Part shown: positions 6,894 through 14,886 of the stretch, piece after piece
Position numbering within the stretch: position 1 is the stretch's first letter
Layout of the letters: the number at the start of each line of letters is the position of its first letter
DNA from: an uncultured Sutterella sp.
GTDB lineage: Bacteria > Pseudomonadota > Gammaproteobacteria > Burkholderiales > Burkholderiaceae_F
Direction of reading: 5' to 3'
Length of the DNA stretch: 44,615 bases
Assembly (NCBI GenBank): GCA_900542195.1
Contig: UQNA01000018.1
Coordinates: forward strand, 1-44,615
Program-made: the position numbers and the translations under genes
Notes under the pieces: model-generated
What the model saw: only the letters and a program-made list of their open reading frames with translations
Told to the model about the DNA's origin: nothing
Databases searched by the model: none

Positions 6894-9554
6894 ATGCTTT
6901 TGACCCAGTTATTCAGAAGTTTTGATCTGAGTCTAAAGACAGATTTGGTTATGTTGAAAAGCCATTGCTGTTCTTCATGGAGCTACGTTTGTAATGCTTT
7001 CTTTTTCTTGATCGCATGGGCGGTTTTCCCATTGGAAAACAAACTATATAAAAAAATCTTCCGTAACCGTGCTTTCTATTTTCCGCAGATTAACTTTCAC
7101 TCTCTGCACCCGCTTGATGCTTTTCGCATACTCATTCAGCTTGGCTTCCTTTGCTTGTTTGTAATCACAAAAGATAAATTCTCTCAGCGAAAAGCAAAAG
7201 GACAGCCCGGAACTCTGTCTCAGTTCGTCAGATACGTTCGAGTCAATATCGGCCGAGAAATCCGCAATCTCTCCGAGACTCTTTCTAAATTGCTGCTTTC
7301 AGACTCTTCATCTGCCGCAGAAAAAGGTAAAAATTCTGCCGAGGAACCTCCCCCTCATAAAATGGGTTGGGTTAGAAAAACCGTGATTGGCCTCCTCCTC
7401 TCCGTCGGTTTGGTCCTGTATTTCCTATGTATTACTCAGCCTTTTAGCTTGGAAGAGCAAATCATCTTTTTGTCGATTCTGTGGGTGAGCGCTTTGCTCC
7501 TTTTCCAAGCTCAGACAAGATTGACGCTGCTCATGCTGATCGTCATCAGCGTGATTGTCTCTAGCCGCTATATCTGGTGGCGCTACACGGAGACGATTAA
7601 CCCGAATAGTTTCATGAGCGTGATTTTCTCTTGGATGCTGATCCTTGCCGAAACTTATGCTTTCATCGTGATGTTGTTGGGTTATTTCCAGGTTTGCTGG
7701 GCCTTGGATAGAAAACCGACTTCGATGCCTAAAGATCCTTCCTTGTGGCCTCATGTCGATATCTTTATTCCGACTTATAACGAACCCTTGGACGTGGTTA
7801 AACCGACCGTCTACGCTTGTTTAACGATGGATTGGCCGAAAGAAAAACTTCATGTCCATGTGCTTGACGACGGCAGCCGTCCTGAGTTTGAAGAATTTTC
7901 TAATTCCGTCGGTGCGGGATATATCAAACGTGAAAAACATAACCACGCAAAAGCGGGCAATATCAATCACGCTTTAACTAAAACTTCCGGCGAATTCATC
8001 ACTATCTTTGACTGCGACCACGTTCCTGTCAGAAGTTTCTTAAAAAAGACCATGGGATGGTTTTTTAAAGATAAGAACATCGCTTTGATTCAGACGCCTC
8101 ACCATTTTTATTCACAGGATCCGTTCGAAAAGAATCTTCACCTCTCTGAACACGTGCCGAATGAAAACTCTCTCTTCCATGACTTTATCCAGAAGGGAAA
8201 TGACACTTGGAATGCCACAATGTTCTGCGGCTCTTGCGCCATTATGCGCAGAAAAGCTCTGGAAGAGGTCGGAGGTATTGCCGTTGAAACCGTAACTGAG
8301 GACGCTCATACTTCTTTGAAGCTCAACCGCAAAGGTTGGTCCTCCGCATTTTTAAGTACGCCTCTTTCAGCTGGTCTTAGTACGGAAACATTGGCCGCTC
8401 ACATCGGCCAGAGAATCCGCTGGGCCCGCGGCATGATTCAGATCTTCCGATTGGATAATCCGTTATTCGGTAAAGGGCTGACTATTCCGCAGCGCCTGTG
8501 TTTCTTAAATGCGATGATTCACTTCTTGCACGGCTTGCCCAGAATTATCTTCCTGCTTGCTCCGTTGCCGTTCTTGTTCGCCAACATTTACGTGATCTAC
8601 GCAAGTGCCATCGCTATCTTCGTGTACCTCGTCCCACATATGGTTCACTCGACAATGACAACTTATGTGATCCATAAAGGCTATCGCTTCCCGTTCGTCA
8701 GTGCGATTTACGAAACGATTCTTTCTTGGTACATCTTTGTGCCGACCTTAGTGGCTATCTTTGCTCCGCATAAAGGTAAGTTCAACGTAACTGCTAAAGG
8801 CGGCGTTATCGATAAAGCCTACGTAGACTGGTCGGTTGCAAAGCCATATCTGTATTTGCTGATTCTGAACTTGGCAGGCCTTTGTTTCGGTTTATATAAG
8901 ATGATCGGAGCTTCTCAGTACCAGGTACTGATGTTGGCAATTAATATCGGATGGATTCTTTACAACCTCATCATTCTTTTTGCTTCAATCGCCGTCTGCG
9001 TTGAAAGCGTTCAGCAAAGAAAGTTCCCGCGCGTGGCTGCCATGCAGAAGGTTACTGTTGAACTTTCTGACGGTCATAAAGTCAAAGCCGTGCTCGCGGC
9101 ATTCTCTCAAAAAGATTGTCAGTTGGTATTCAAGATTCCGTCAGCCATCCCTAACTTCAAGCTTGGTGAAAGCGTCAAGTTAATATTCGGCGAAGGGAAG
9201 ACCGTGCACGAATTTAACTGCACGGTCTCCGCTATTTTCTCTGCTGGGGTTATTGATCTTGATGTTCATCAGGAAACATTGCAGAAAGAAAAAGAGTACA
9301 CGGCATGCACATTCGGTGTCCCCGAACTGTGGATTAATAAACAAGCCAAAATTAAAGGATTCGGAATGCTTGACGGCTTCATGGCTCTTTTGAGGATGGC
9401 TCGTCAAGGAGTGGAGGCCTTCGTCCACTATACCCCGCCGTCATCGAGCTGGCTGTTTTATATCACTGTTGGATCTCTGAAATGGATAATTAGCTTTATC
9501 CCTAGAGTACCAAAGCTTAGGAGTCAGTCTAAACAAACCGTATTTGCCTCTTAA
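6894..9554 (+). CDS. bcsA: Cellulose synthase catalytic subunit BcsA
   Basis: 886 residues, the usual length for BcsA. This inner-membrane GT2 enzyme polymerises UDP-glucose and threads the glucan through its membrane channel. Visible motifs in order: membrane segments at about 160-275; HVLDDGS at 322-328; the metal-binding IFDCD at 371-375; the catalytic-base motif VTED at 467-470; QRIRW at 506-510, which grips the acceptor glucan; the gating loop FNVTAKGG at 630-637; and a C-terminal PilZ domain starting with RKFPR at 709-713. The first PilZ motif (RxxxR) is intact. The second, normally (D/N)xSxxG, reads AFSQKD at 736-741, so the acidic/amide residue and the Gly are missing. Binding of cyclic di-GMP may therefore be weakened or lost. 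First gene of the bcsABZG cluster; GGAGG supports the start. Confidence 0.96.
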   Translation: MLLTQLFRSFDLSLKTDLVMLKSHCCSSWSYVCNAFFFLIAWAVFPLENKLYKKIFRNRAFYFPQINFHSLHPLDAFRILIQLGFLCLFVITKDKFSQRKAKGQPGTLSQFVRYVRVNIGREIRNLSETLSKLLLSDSSSAAEKGKNSAEEPPPHKMGWVRKTVIGLLLSVGLVLYFLCITQPFSLEEQIIFLSILWVSALLLFQAQTRLTLLMLIVISVIVSSRYIWWRYTETINPNSFMSVIFSWMLILAETYAFIVMLLGYFQVCWALDRKPTSMPKDPSLWPHVDIFIPTYNEPLDVVKPTVYACLTMDWPKEKLHVHVLDDGSRPEFEEFSNSVGAGYIKREKHNHAKAGNINHALTKTSGEFITIFDCDHVPVRSFLKKTMGWFFKDKNIALIQTPHHFYSQDPFEKNLHLSEHVPNENSLFHDFIQKGNDTWNATMFCGSCAIMRRKALEEVGGIAVETVTEDAHTSLKLNRKGWSSAFLSTPLSAGLSTETLAAHIGQRIRWARGMIQIFRLDNPLFGKGLTIPQRLCFLNAMIHFLHGLPRIIFLLAPLPFLFANIYVIYASAIAIFVYLVPHMVHSTMTTYVIHKGYRFPFVSAIYETILSWYIFVPTLVAIFAPHKGKFNVTAKGGVIDKAYVDWSVAKPYLYLLILNLAGLCFGLYKMIGASQYQVLMLAINIGWILYNLIILFASIAVCVESVQQRKFPRVAAMQKVTVELSDGHKVKAVLAAFSQKDCQLVFKIPSAIPNFKLGESVKLIFGEGKTVHEFNCTVSAIFSAGVIDLDVHQETLQKEKEYTACTFGVPELWINKQAKIKGFGMLDGFMALLRMARQGVEAFVHYTPPSSSWLFYITVGSLKWIISFIPRVPKLRSQSKQTVFAS

Positions 9555-9614
9555 TTAGCATGCGTCTTTTGTGCCTAATTTATGAAATTTGGCTCCAGGC
9601 GGGCTCTCATTAAA

Positions 9615-9620
9615 TATAAT
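9615..9620 (+). promoter_or_regulatory. Possible -10 box between bcsA and bcsB
   Basis: An exact TATAAT in the 148-nt gap. No -35 element lies at the right distance (TTGGCT at 9589 is 20 nt away). It could support separate transcription of bcsB. Weak call. Confidence 0.3.
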
Positions 9621-9648
9621 GGTAATCGCTAATAAAACATGAAACATG

Positions 9649-9677
9649 CTGGCCTTCCTTGCTTATAGGAAGGCCGG
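9649..9677 (+). other. Intercistronic hairpin before bcsB
   Basis: GGCCTTCC/GGAAGGCC, extended to 10 pairs with one wobble, and a 9-nt loop. It ends 25 nt before the bcsB start. There is no T-run, so it is more likely an RNA-processing or stability element that sets BcsA:BcsB ratios than a terminator. Confidence 0.5.
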
Positions 9678-9702
9678 AATCTAACCCTCAGAAGTTACGT
9701 TT

Positions 9703-12009
9703 ATGTCGATTAATAAAGAAATGATAGGAACTCGAGGCTCCGGGCCTCTGTGCTTTTTTCAGAAAATAGCAACGGCTGCTATTATTTCGGCTCTTTTTTT
9801 GACGCCGGCTGTCTCCGCGCCCGCCCCTCAAGAGGCATCGACTTTTATCAAAGATGTTGTTCCGAATTACAGAACAGATGAGATTCCTGTTATCCGTTCG
9901 GATGCGGCTTTGTTTGATTTTATTCCTGAAGGTAAGACAGAACAGATAAAGCTCACCGGAATCTATCCGGAAAGAAGCTTCAGGTTTTACAGCCCGAAAG
10001 ATGAAATCATCTCCAAGGTGACGGTTACGTTAAAGTACACTCCGTCGCCTTCGTTGATTCCTCAGCAAAGCCAGCTCAATATCTTCCTTAACGGTCAGAT
10101 ACAAAAGAGTCTGCCGATCACTAAAGAACAGCTTGGCAATGCGGTAACGCAGACCGTTGAACTCAATACTAAAAATATCGAAGAAAGCAATCGCATGACG
10201 ATTGAGTTCGTCGGTGTGTATACCAACAACTGCGGCAATATCGCAAACCCTTCTTTGTGGCTGACCATCGATGACTCAAGCTATATGTCGTTTAATACGC
10301 AGAAACTGCGTTTGGCCAACGACCTGAGCCTGATGCCGGCACCTTTTGCTAACAATTTGAGCCCGAATGCAACGACTCTGCCGGTTGTTTTTAATGAGAA
10401 TCCTTCCCCGGCATTGAAGAAAGCCTCCGGTATTTTTGCTTCTTGGATCGGCACTAAAACGGAATGGAGAGGCGCGGAATTTCCCGTTTACATCAAAGAA
10501 GTGCCGCAGGCCCAGAATTTCGTGGTCTTTGCTACCAATGACAGCAGACCGGAATTTCTCAAGAACTTGCCGGCTTTTACCGGACCTTTCGTAACCGTCG
10601 TTGATGCTCCTAACAGTCTCTATGCCAAAGTGCTGGTTATCGGCGGTAAAGACGAAGCTGAAGTTCTCACCGCAGCTGAGTGGCTCGCTGTTAATTCTCA
10701 GGTTCTTACCGGCAGTTCCGCTGAAGTAAAAGACTTTAAGCCGCTGCCTAACCGTGAAGCTTATGACGCTCCGAATTGGATTCCGACCAACGATAAGGTT
10801 ACTTTTGAAAAAATCGCCAAGTACCGCGGTCAGTTAAGAAGCTCCGGACTTCATCCTGCTCCTATCTCTTTGGAAGTCAGACTTCCGCCTGACCTCTACA
10901 TGGTCAACAAGAGCAATGTCGATTTAGACCTGCGTTATCGCTACACCAAACCGACAAGCGGTGAAGCTGCTCAAATGCGCTTCTTACTCAATGAGCAGCT
11001 CGTTGAGTCCTTCGAATTGGATCCGAAGAAAAACAGCAGCTCTTTCACTTCCAGATTCTCTCTGCTCAACGGCTTGGCCAATATGTGGAACGACACGTCC
11101 GTTCCTACCGGTTTACTTGGAGCAGATAACTTAATGCAGTTTGACTTCCAGTATGGACTGGCGGTTCCCGGAGGTTCCGTTGAAAACTGCAAGTCCGTTG
11201 CACTGATTCCGAGCCAAGTTGAAATCGATCCGACTTCCACAATCGATTTCTCCGGTTTTTATCACTTTGCTAAGCTCCCGAACTTAAACTTGTTCACGGT
11301 AAGCGGTTTCCCGTTTACAAAGTATGCCGACTTGTCTGAGACCGGTGTCGTACTGGCAAAGGATGCTCCGGCAGCCGTTTTGACAACCTATCTCAACACG
11401 ATGGCCCGTCTTGCTGCGCAAACCGGCTATCCGGCAACAAAGCTGACGGTTGTTGAAACCATCGATAAAGCTGCTCTGAAAGATAAAGACATCCTGGTAT
11501 TCGGTGAAAACAGCCGGATTCTGGACGGTATCGATAAGGAAGATGCCGGCGTAGCTATTGACAAAATTAAACAGGGAATTGAAAAGTCTCTGACCAAGAC
11601 GGCATCCGATGATAAGAATATGGAGTCGGTAGTAGCAGAAGATGCCGGCATAGCCGCCATTGTTCAATACCAGTCTCCTTTCAGCGATGACAGATCTGTC
11701 GTTGCAGTGCTCGGCGACGGTCAGGACGGAAGTTTTCTCATCAACAAACGATTGATGATCCCGGGCGACTTGAAGCTGATTGACGGCAGCGTTGCTGTCT
11801 TTAAGACAAACGCAACCCCTACAAGTTATAACATCGGACCTACTTACTACACGGGTTCCTTGCCTTGGCACCAAAGAATTTGGTACTCCATGCTTGATCA
11901 GCCCGTGCTGCTGGTTCTCTTTACTCTCGTCTGCGCATTGCTGTTTGCCGGTGGTATTTACTACCTGATGCACTCTTTGATTAGATACCGCAGCCGCCGT
12001 CATAAATAA
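9703..12009 (+). CDS. bcsB: Cellulose synthase periplasmic subunit BcsB
   Basis: 768 residues. An N-terminal signal segment (about 18-38, ending AVSA) is followed by a long periplasmic beta-rich region with YTNNCGNIANPSLWLTIDD at about residue 172, a typical BcsB stretch. A single C-terminal membrane helix at about 730-757 ends in the basic cytosolic tail RYRSRRHK. BcsB docks on BcsA and guides the emerging glucan through the periplasm; its terminal helix is needed for synthase activity. The ATG at 9703 lacks a strong ribosome site (only AGAAG). The next gene follows after 10 nt. Confidence 0.95.
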   Translation: MSINKEMIGTRGSGPLCFFQKIATAAIISALFLTPAVSAPAPQEASTFIKDVVPNYRTDEIPVIRSDAALFDFIPEGKTEQIKLTGIYPERSFRFYSPKDEIISKVTVTLKYTPSPSLIPQQSQLNIFLNGQIQKSLPITKEQLGNAVTQTVELNTKNIEESNRMTIEFVGVYTNNCGNIANPSLWLTIDDSSYMSFNTQKLRLANDLSLMPAPFANNLSPNATTLPVVFNENPSPALKKASGIFASWIGTKTEWRGAEFPVYIKEVPQAQNFVVFATNDSRPEFLKNLPAFTGPFVTVVDAPNSLYAKVLVIGGKDEAEVLTAAEWLAVNSQVLTGSSAEVKDFKPLPNREAYDAPNWIPTNDKVTFEKIAKYRGQLRSSGLHPAPISLEVRLPPDLYMVNKSNVDLDLRYRYTKPTSGEAAQMRFLLNEQLVESFELDPKKNSSSFTSRFSLLNGLANMWNDTSVPTGLLGADNLMQFDFQYGLAVPGGSVENCKSVALIPSQVEIDPTSTIDFSGFYHFAKLPNLNLFTVSGFPFTKYADLSETGVVLAKDAPAAVLTTYLNTMARLAAQTGYPATKLTVVETIDKAALKDKDILVFGENSRILDGIDKEDAGVAIDKIKQGIEKSLTKTASDDKNMESVVAEDAGIAAIVQYQSPFSDDRSVVAVLGDGQDGSFLINKRLMIPGDLKLIDGSVAVFKTNATPTSYNIGPTYYTGSLPWHQRIWYSMLDQPVLLVLFTLVCALLFAGGIYYLMHSLIRYRSRRHK

Positions 12010-12019
12010 GGAGAATTAG

Positions 12020-13120
12020 ATGAAAAAGAAACTGGTTGCCGCTTTGCTGATGAGTTTGGCTGTACACCTTCCGGCACATGCATGGGATCTTTGGGACGAG
12101 TTCAAAGCGGTTAATGTCACTCCGGAAGGGCGTGTGGTCGATTACAGCGACGCTAAACTGATTACGACCTCCGAAGGACAGTCATACGGAATGTTCTTCG
12201 CTCTCGTGGCTAACGACAGAGAATCTTTCGATAAGATTTTTGCTTGGTCGGAAAAGAATTTGGGACCCGATCAGCCTGCTTGGTGGTGGGGTATTCCTGA
12301 CGGCAAGAAAGACGGTCAGGGCAAAATCCTTGACACCAACAACGCTACAGACTCGGATATGTGGATTGCTTACTGTCTTTTGGAAGCAGCCCGCATCTGG
12401 AATGAGCCGGCCTACGAAGCAAAAGCTAAAGCCTATATGGCTAAGCTCAAAGAATTGGTCAGAGATGTTCCGACCGTCGGAAAAGTTATTCTTCCTGCCC
12501 GCGTGGGCTTTGAAGAAAAGGGCGTGGTAACTATCAATCCGAGCTACTATCCGCCGTTTATTCTCAGACGTTTCGCCGAGTACGATCCGTCGTGGCTGCC
12601 TATCCTTGAGGGCTTGATTAACGCCATGATCCGCTGTTCTCCGGGCGGTGCGGCTCCTGACTGGGCAAAATTCGACTCAACCGGAAAATTGCTTGAGCCC
12701 GAGAAGATGGTCGGCAGCTACAACGCTATCCGCACTTATTTGTGGGCAGCTATTACTTCTCCGAAAGATCCGCTGTATGCCAAGTTGGCACGCCACTATG
12801 CACCGATGATCAATGCCGTTAAGACCTTAAATGTACCTCCGGAAGAGGTTAATCTAGGCAGCATGAGCTTTGGTCCGAGAGAAGTGAATGCGTTCGGGGC
12901 TTGCTTTTTACCCTATGTCTCTAACGATAAGAGCGGCGCTGTTATTCGAACCTTGCTGACAAATACTAAAATGCAGGGAGACAACTACTATCGGAATGTA
13001 TTGACGATATTTGGCTTGGGCTTCGATTACAAAAACTACGCCTTTGATGCGAAGGGCCGCTTGTATATCCCGAAAGATAATATGACGGTCAGAGTAAATC
13101 AGCCTCAAAATAAACCATAA
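12020..13120 (+). CDS. bcsZ: BcsZ-type GH8 endoglucanase with Asn at the catalytic-base position
   Basis: 366 residues with signal peptide MKKKLVAALLMSLAVHLPAHA. GH8 features: TTSEGQSYGMFFAL with the general acid Glu52 (E. coli Glu55); ATDSDMW at about 112-118; NPSYYPP at about 174; and SYNAIRTYLW. In E. coli BcsZ the last motif is SYDAIR and its Asp243 is the general base. Here the codon at 12722-12724 is AAC, so the residue is Asn235. All other landmarks and the overall length fit BcsZ. BcsZ trims nascent cellulose in the periplasm. Loss of the base predicts poor or no hydrolysis unless another acid substitutes, as happens in one GH8 subfamily that carries Asn here. AAGGAG supports the start. 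It lies between bcsB and bcsG. Confidence 0.93.
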   Translation: MKKKLVAALLMSLAVHLPAHAWDLWDEFKAVNVTPEGRVVDYSDAKLITTSEGQSYGMFFALVANDRESFDKIFAWSEKNLGPDQPAWWWGIPDGKKDGQGKILDTNNATDSDMWIAYCLLEAARIWNEPAYEAKAKAYMAKLKELVRDVPTVGKVILPARVGFEEKGVVTINPSYYPPFILRRFAEYDPSWLPILEGLINAMIRCSPGGAAPDWAKFDSTGKLLEPEKMVGSYNAIRTYLWAAITSPKDPLYAKLARHYAPMINAVKTLNVPPEEVNLGSMSFGPREVNAFGACFLPYVSNDKSGAVIRTLLTNTKMQGDNYYRNVLTIFGLGFDYKNYAFDAKGRLYIPKDNMTVRVNQPQNKP

Positions 13121-13140
13121 GAAAAAGGAAAAAACACCAC

Positions 13141-14775
13141 ATGAGAGTTAGCGGTGCTCGAACAGCAAGCTGGAGCGGGCTGGGGCTTTGGAACGTTTTC
13201 TTTGTCGGAGAGTTTTTACTGGCGGGTTTCGGCTATTTGCACCTTAATCTTGTGCAGAACTGCCTGCTTGCGGCTTTCGTCATTTTTCCAATTCAAAATC
13301 GTTTCCTTCGCGTCGTCAGAACACTGCTGGCTATTGCTGCAGCAGCAGCAATGGTCTATGCGGAAAGCTGGCTTCCCGGACTCGAAAGCATCAAAGGAAA
13401 TTTCCATAATTTAGAAGCAATGGGCACAAGCTATCTGCTTGAGTCTGCCTATAACTTCCTGAATTTTGAAATGATCGGTGTCGGTATTCTGCTGATCATC
13501 GCCTATTACGGCTTAAAGGACTACGTTCGCATCTCCACATTTACCTTGCTGTATCTGTTCCTTCTTATCTGCGCTCCGATTTGGCAGCCGTGGTTTGAGA
13601 AGCCTGCCGAACAGGTTGTGGTGGCTCAAACCGAAGTTGCTAAACCGGGAGAGAAAACGGAAGAGGTTCGCTCCGATCTGCTTCCGCAGAAGGATCGTCC
13701 GACCAATGAAAATCTGGATAAGTGGCTTTACGAGTTCCACAGTAAGGAAAAAGCCCGTAGGGCCGTATTCCCCGAGCGTTTAGGCAAAGACGATACGCCA
13801 TTCGATATTCTGCTCATCAATATTTGCTCTTTATCCAACGATGACCTGCAAACTGCGGGTTTGACCAACCACGAAGTTCTCAAAGAGTTTAATGTCGTTT
13901 TCGATAACTTTAACTCCGCGACTTCCTACTCCGGTCCTGCTGCGCTGCGTCTGCTGAAGTCCGTCTGCGGTCAGCCCTCCCATGAAGATCTGTATGAAGG
14001 CAGAAATCCGGATTGCGAATTGATGAACCGTTTGGGTCATCTCGGCTATAACCAGCACGTATTCATGGACCATAGCGGTAAATACGATAACTTCTATCAG
14101 AGCTTGAGGCATTTAGCAGGTCTTAGCCCGCAGCTCGGCGCAATGAACTATCCGAAACGCTATGATTCTTTCGATGAAGAACCGATTGGAGATGCCCGCG
14201 CCGTCTTTAAAGAGTGGGAAAAAATTCTTGCTTCCAATAAAGATAAACGCAGTGCGACTTTCTTTAACTTAATTGCTCTTCATGACGGCAACAGATATGC
14301 CAATAAGAGAAGATTAGCGCCGTTTAAGCCGAGAGCTAAGGCCATGCTCGACGACCTGCAGTCATTGATCAAAGATATTGAAGCATCGGGCAAGAAAGTC
14401 ATGCTGATAGTGGTTCCGGAACACGGTGCTGCCGAACGCGGAGATAAGGTCCAAGTAGCTCACTTGCGCGACATCCCGAGCCCGTCTATTACCAAGGTTC
14501 CGGCCATGGTTAAATTCATCGGCATCGGTGACGGAGACGAACAAGTTCAAGTCAAGGAACCGACCAGCTATCTGGCAATCAGCAGCTTGATCGGCAGAGT
14601 TCTGCAAAGCAACTATTTCAGCGCAGAGCATGGCACCGTCCCCCTTAGCGACCTAGTTAAAGACCTTCCGCAGACGGAAGCCGTTTCAGAAAACGCTAAT
14701 GCGAAGGTGATCCACTATCAGAACAAAGATTATGTGAAGATGGATAAGGGTGAATGGCGTGAATACGCAAAATAA
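13141..14775 (+). CDS. bcsG: Cellulose phosphoethanolamine transferase BcsG
   Basis: 544 residues. Several N-terminal membrane helices (about 15-150) are followed by a periplasmic alkaline-phosphatase-fold domain. Motifs match E. coli BcsG closely: FDILLINICSLS with Cys229 (E. coli Cys243), FNSATSYSGPAA with the nucleophile Ser264 (E. coli Ser278), LHDGN at about 390 and the zinc ligands in VPEHG (Glu427, His428). BcsG moves phosphoethanolamine from phosphatidylethanolamine to glucose units of cellulose. In E. coli it acts with BcsE and BcsF, neither of which is nearby. It ends the cluster and is followed by a strong terminator. Confidence 0.95.
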   Translation: MRVSGARTASWSGLGLWNVFFVGEFLLAGFGYLHLNLVQNCLLAAFVIFPIQNRFLRVVRTLLAIAAAAAMVYAESWLPGLESIKGNFHNLEAMGTSYLLESAYNFLNFEMIGVGILLIIAYYGLKDYVRISTFTLLYLFLLICAPIWQPWFEKPAEQVVVAQTEVAKPGEKTEEVRSDLLPQKDRPTNENLDKWLYEFHSKEKARRAVFPERLGKDDTPFDILLINICSLSNDDLQTAGLTNHEVLKEFNVVFDNFNSATSYSGPAALRLLKSVCGQPSHEDLYEGRNPDCELMNRLGHLGYNQHVFMDHSGKYDNFYQSLRHLAGLSPQLGAMNYPKRYDSFDEEPIGDARAVFKEWEKILASNKDKRSATFFNLIALHDGNRYANKRRLAPFKPRAKAMLDDLQSLIKDIEASGKKVMLIVVPEHGAAERGDKVQVAHLRDIPSPSITKVPAMVKFIGIGDGDEQVQVKEPTSYLAISSLIGRVLQSNYFSAEHGTVPLSDLVKDLPQTEAVSENANAKVIHYQNKDYVKMDKGEWREYAK

Positions 14776-14838
14776 ATTCGCCTTGAAAAATAATCTTCAA
14801 ATCAATGTATTAAACGAAAACAAGATATAAACTCAAGT

Positions 14839-14873
14839 GTTGGGGCCCGAAAGACCCCAACTCCTTCTTTTTT
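14839..14873 (+). terminator. Rho-independent terminator after bcsG, abutting the murA ribosome site
   Basis: GTTGGGG/CCCCAAC 7-bp stem (14839-14845, 14855-14861) with a 9-nt loop, followed by CTCCTTCTTTTTT. The T-run ends only 3 nt before the GGAG of murA, so no murA promoter fits between. It either ends the bcs transcript or attenuates murA. Confidence 0.85.
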
Positions 14874-14886
14874 ATTGGAGCATGTA

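Noticed and set aside
11284..12003. 239-codon ORF on the minus strand
   Set aside because: Lies wholly antisense within bcsB, whose C-terminal anchor and sequence are convincing; no ribosome site or domain in the antisense frame.
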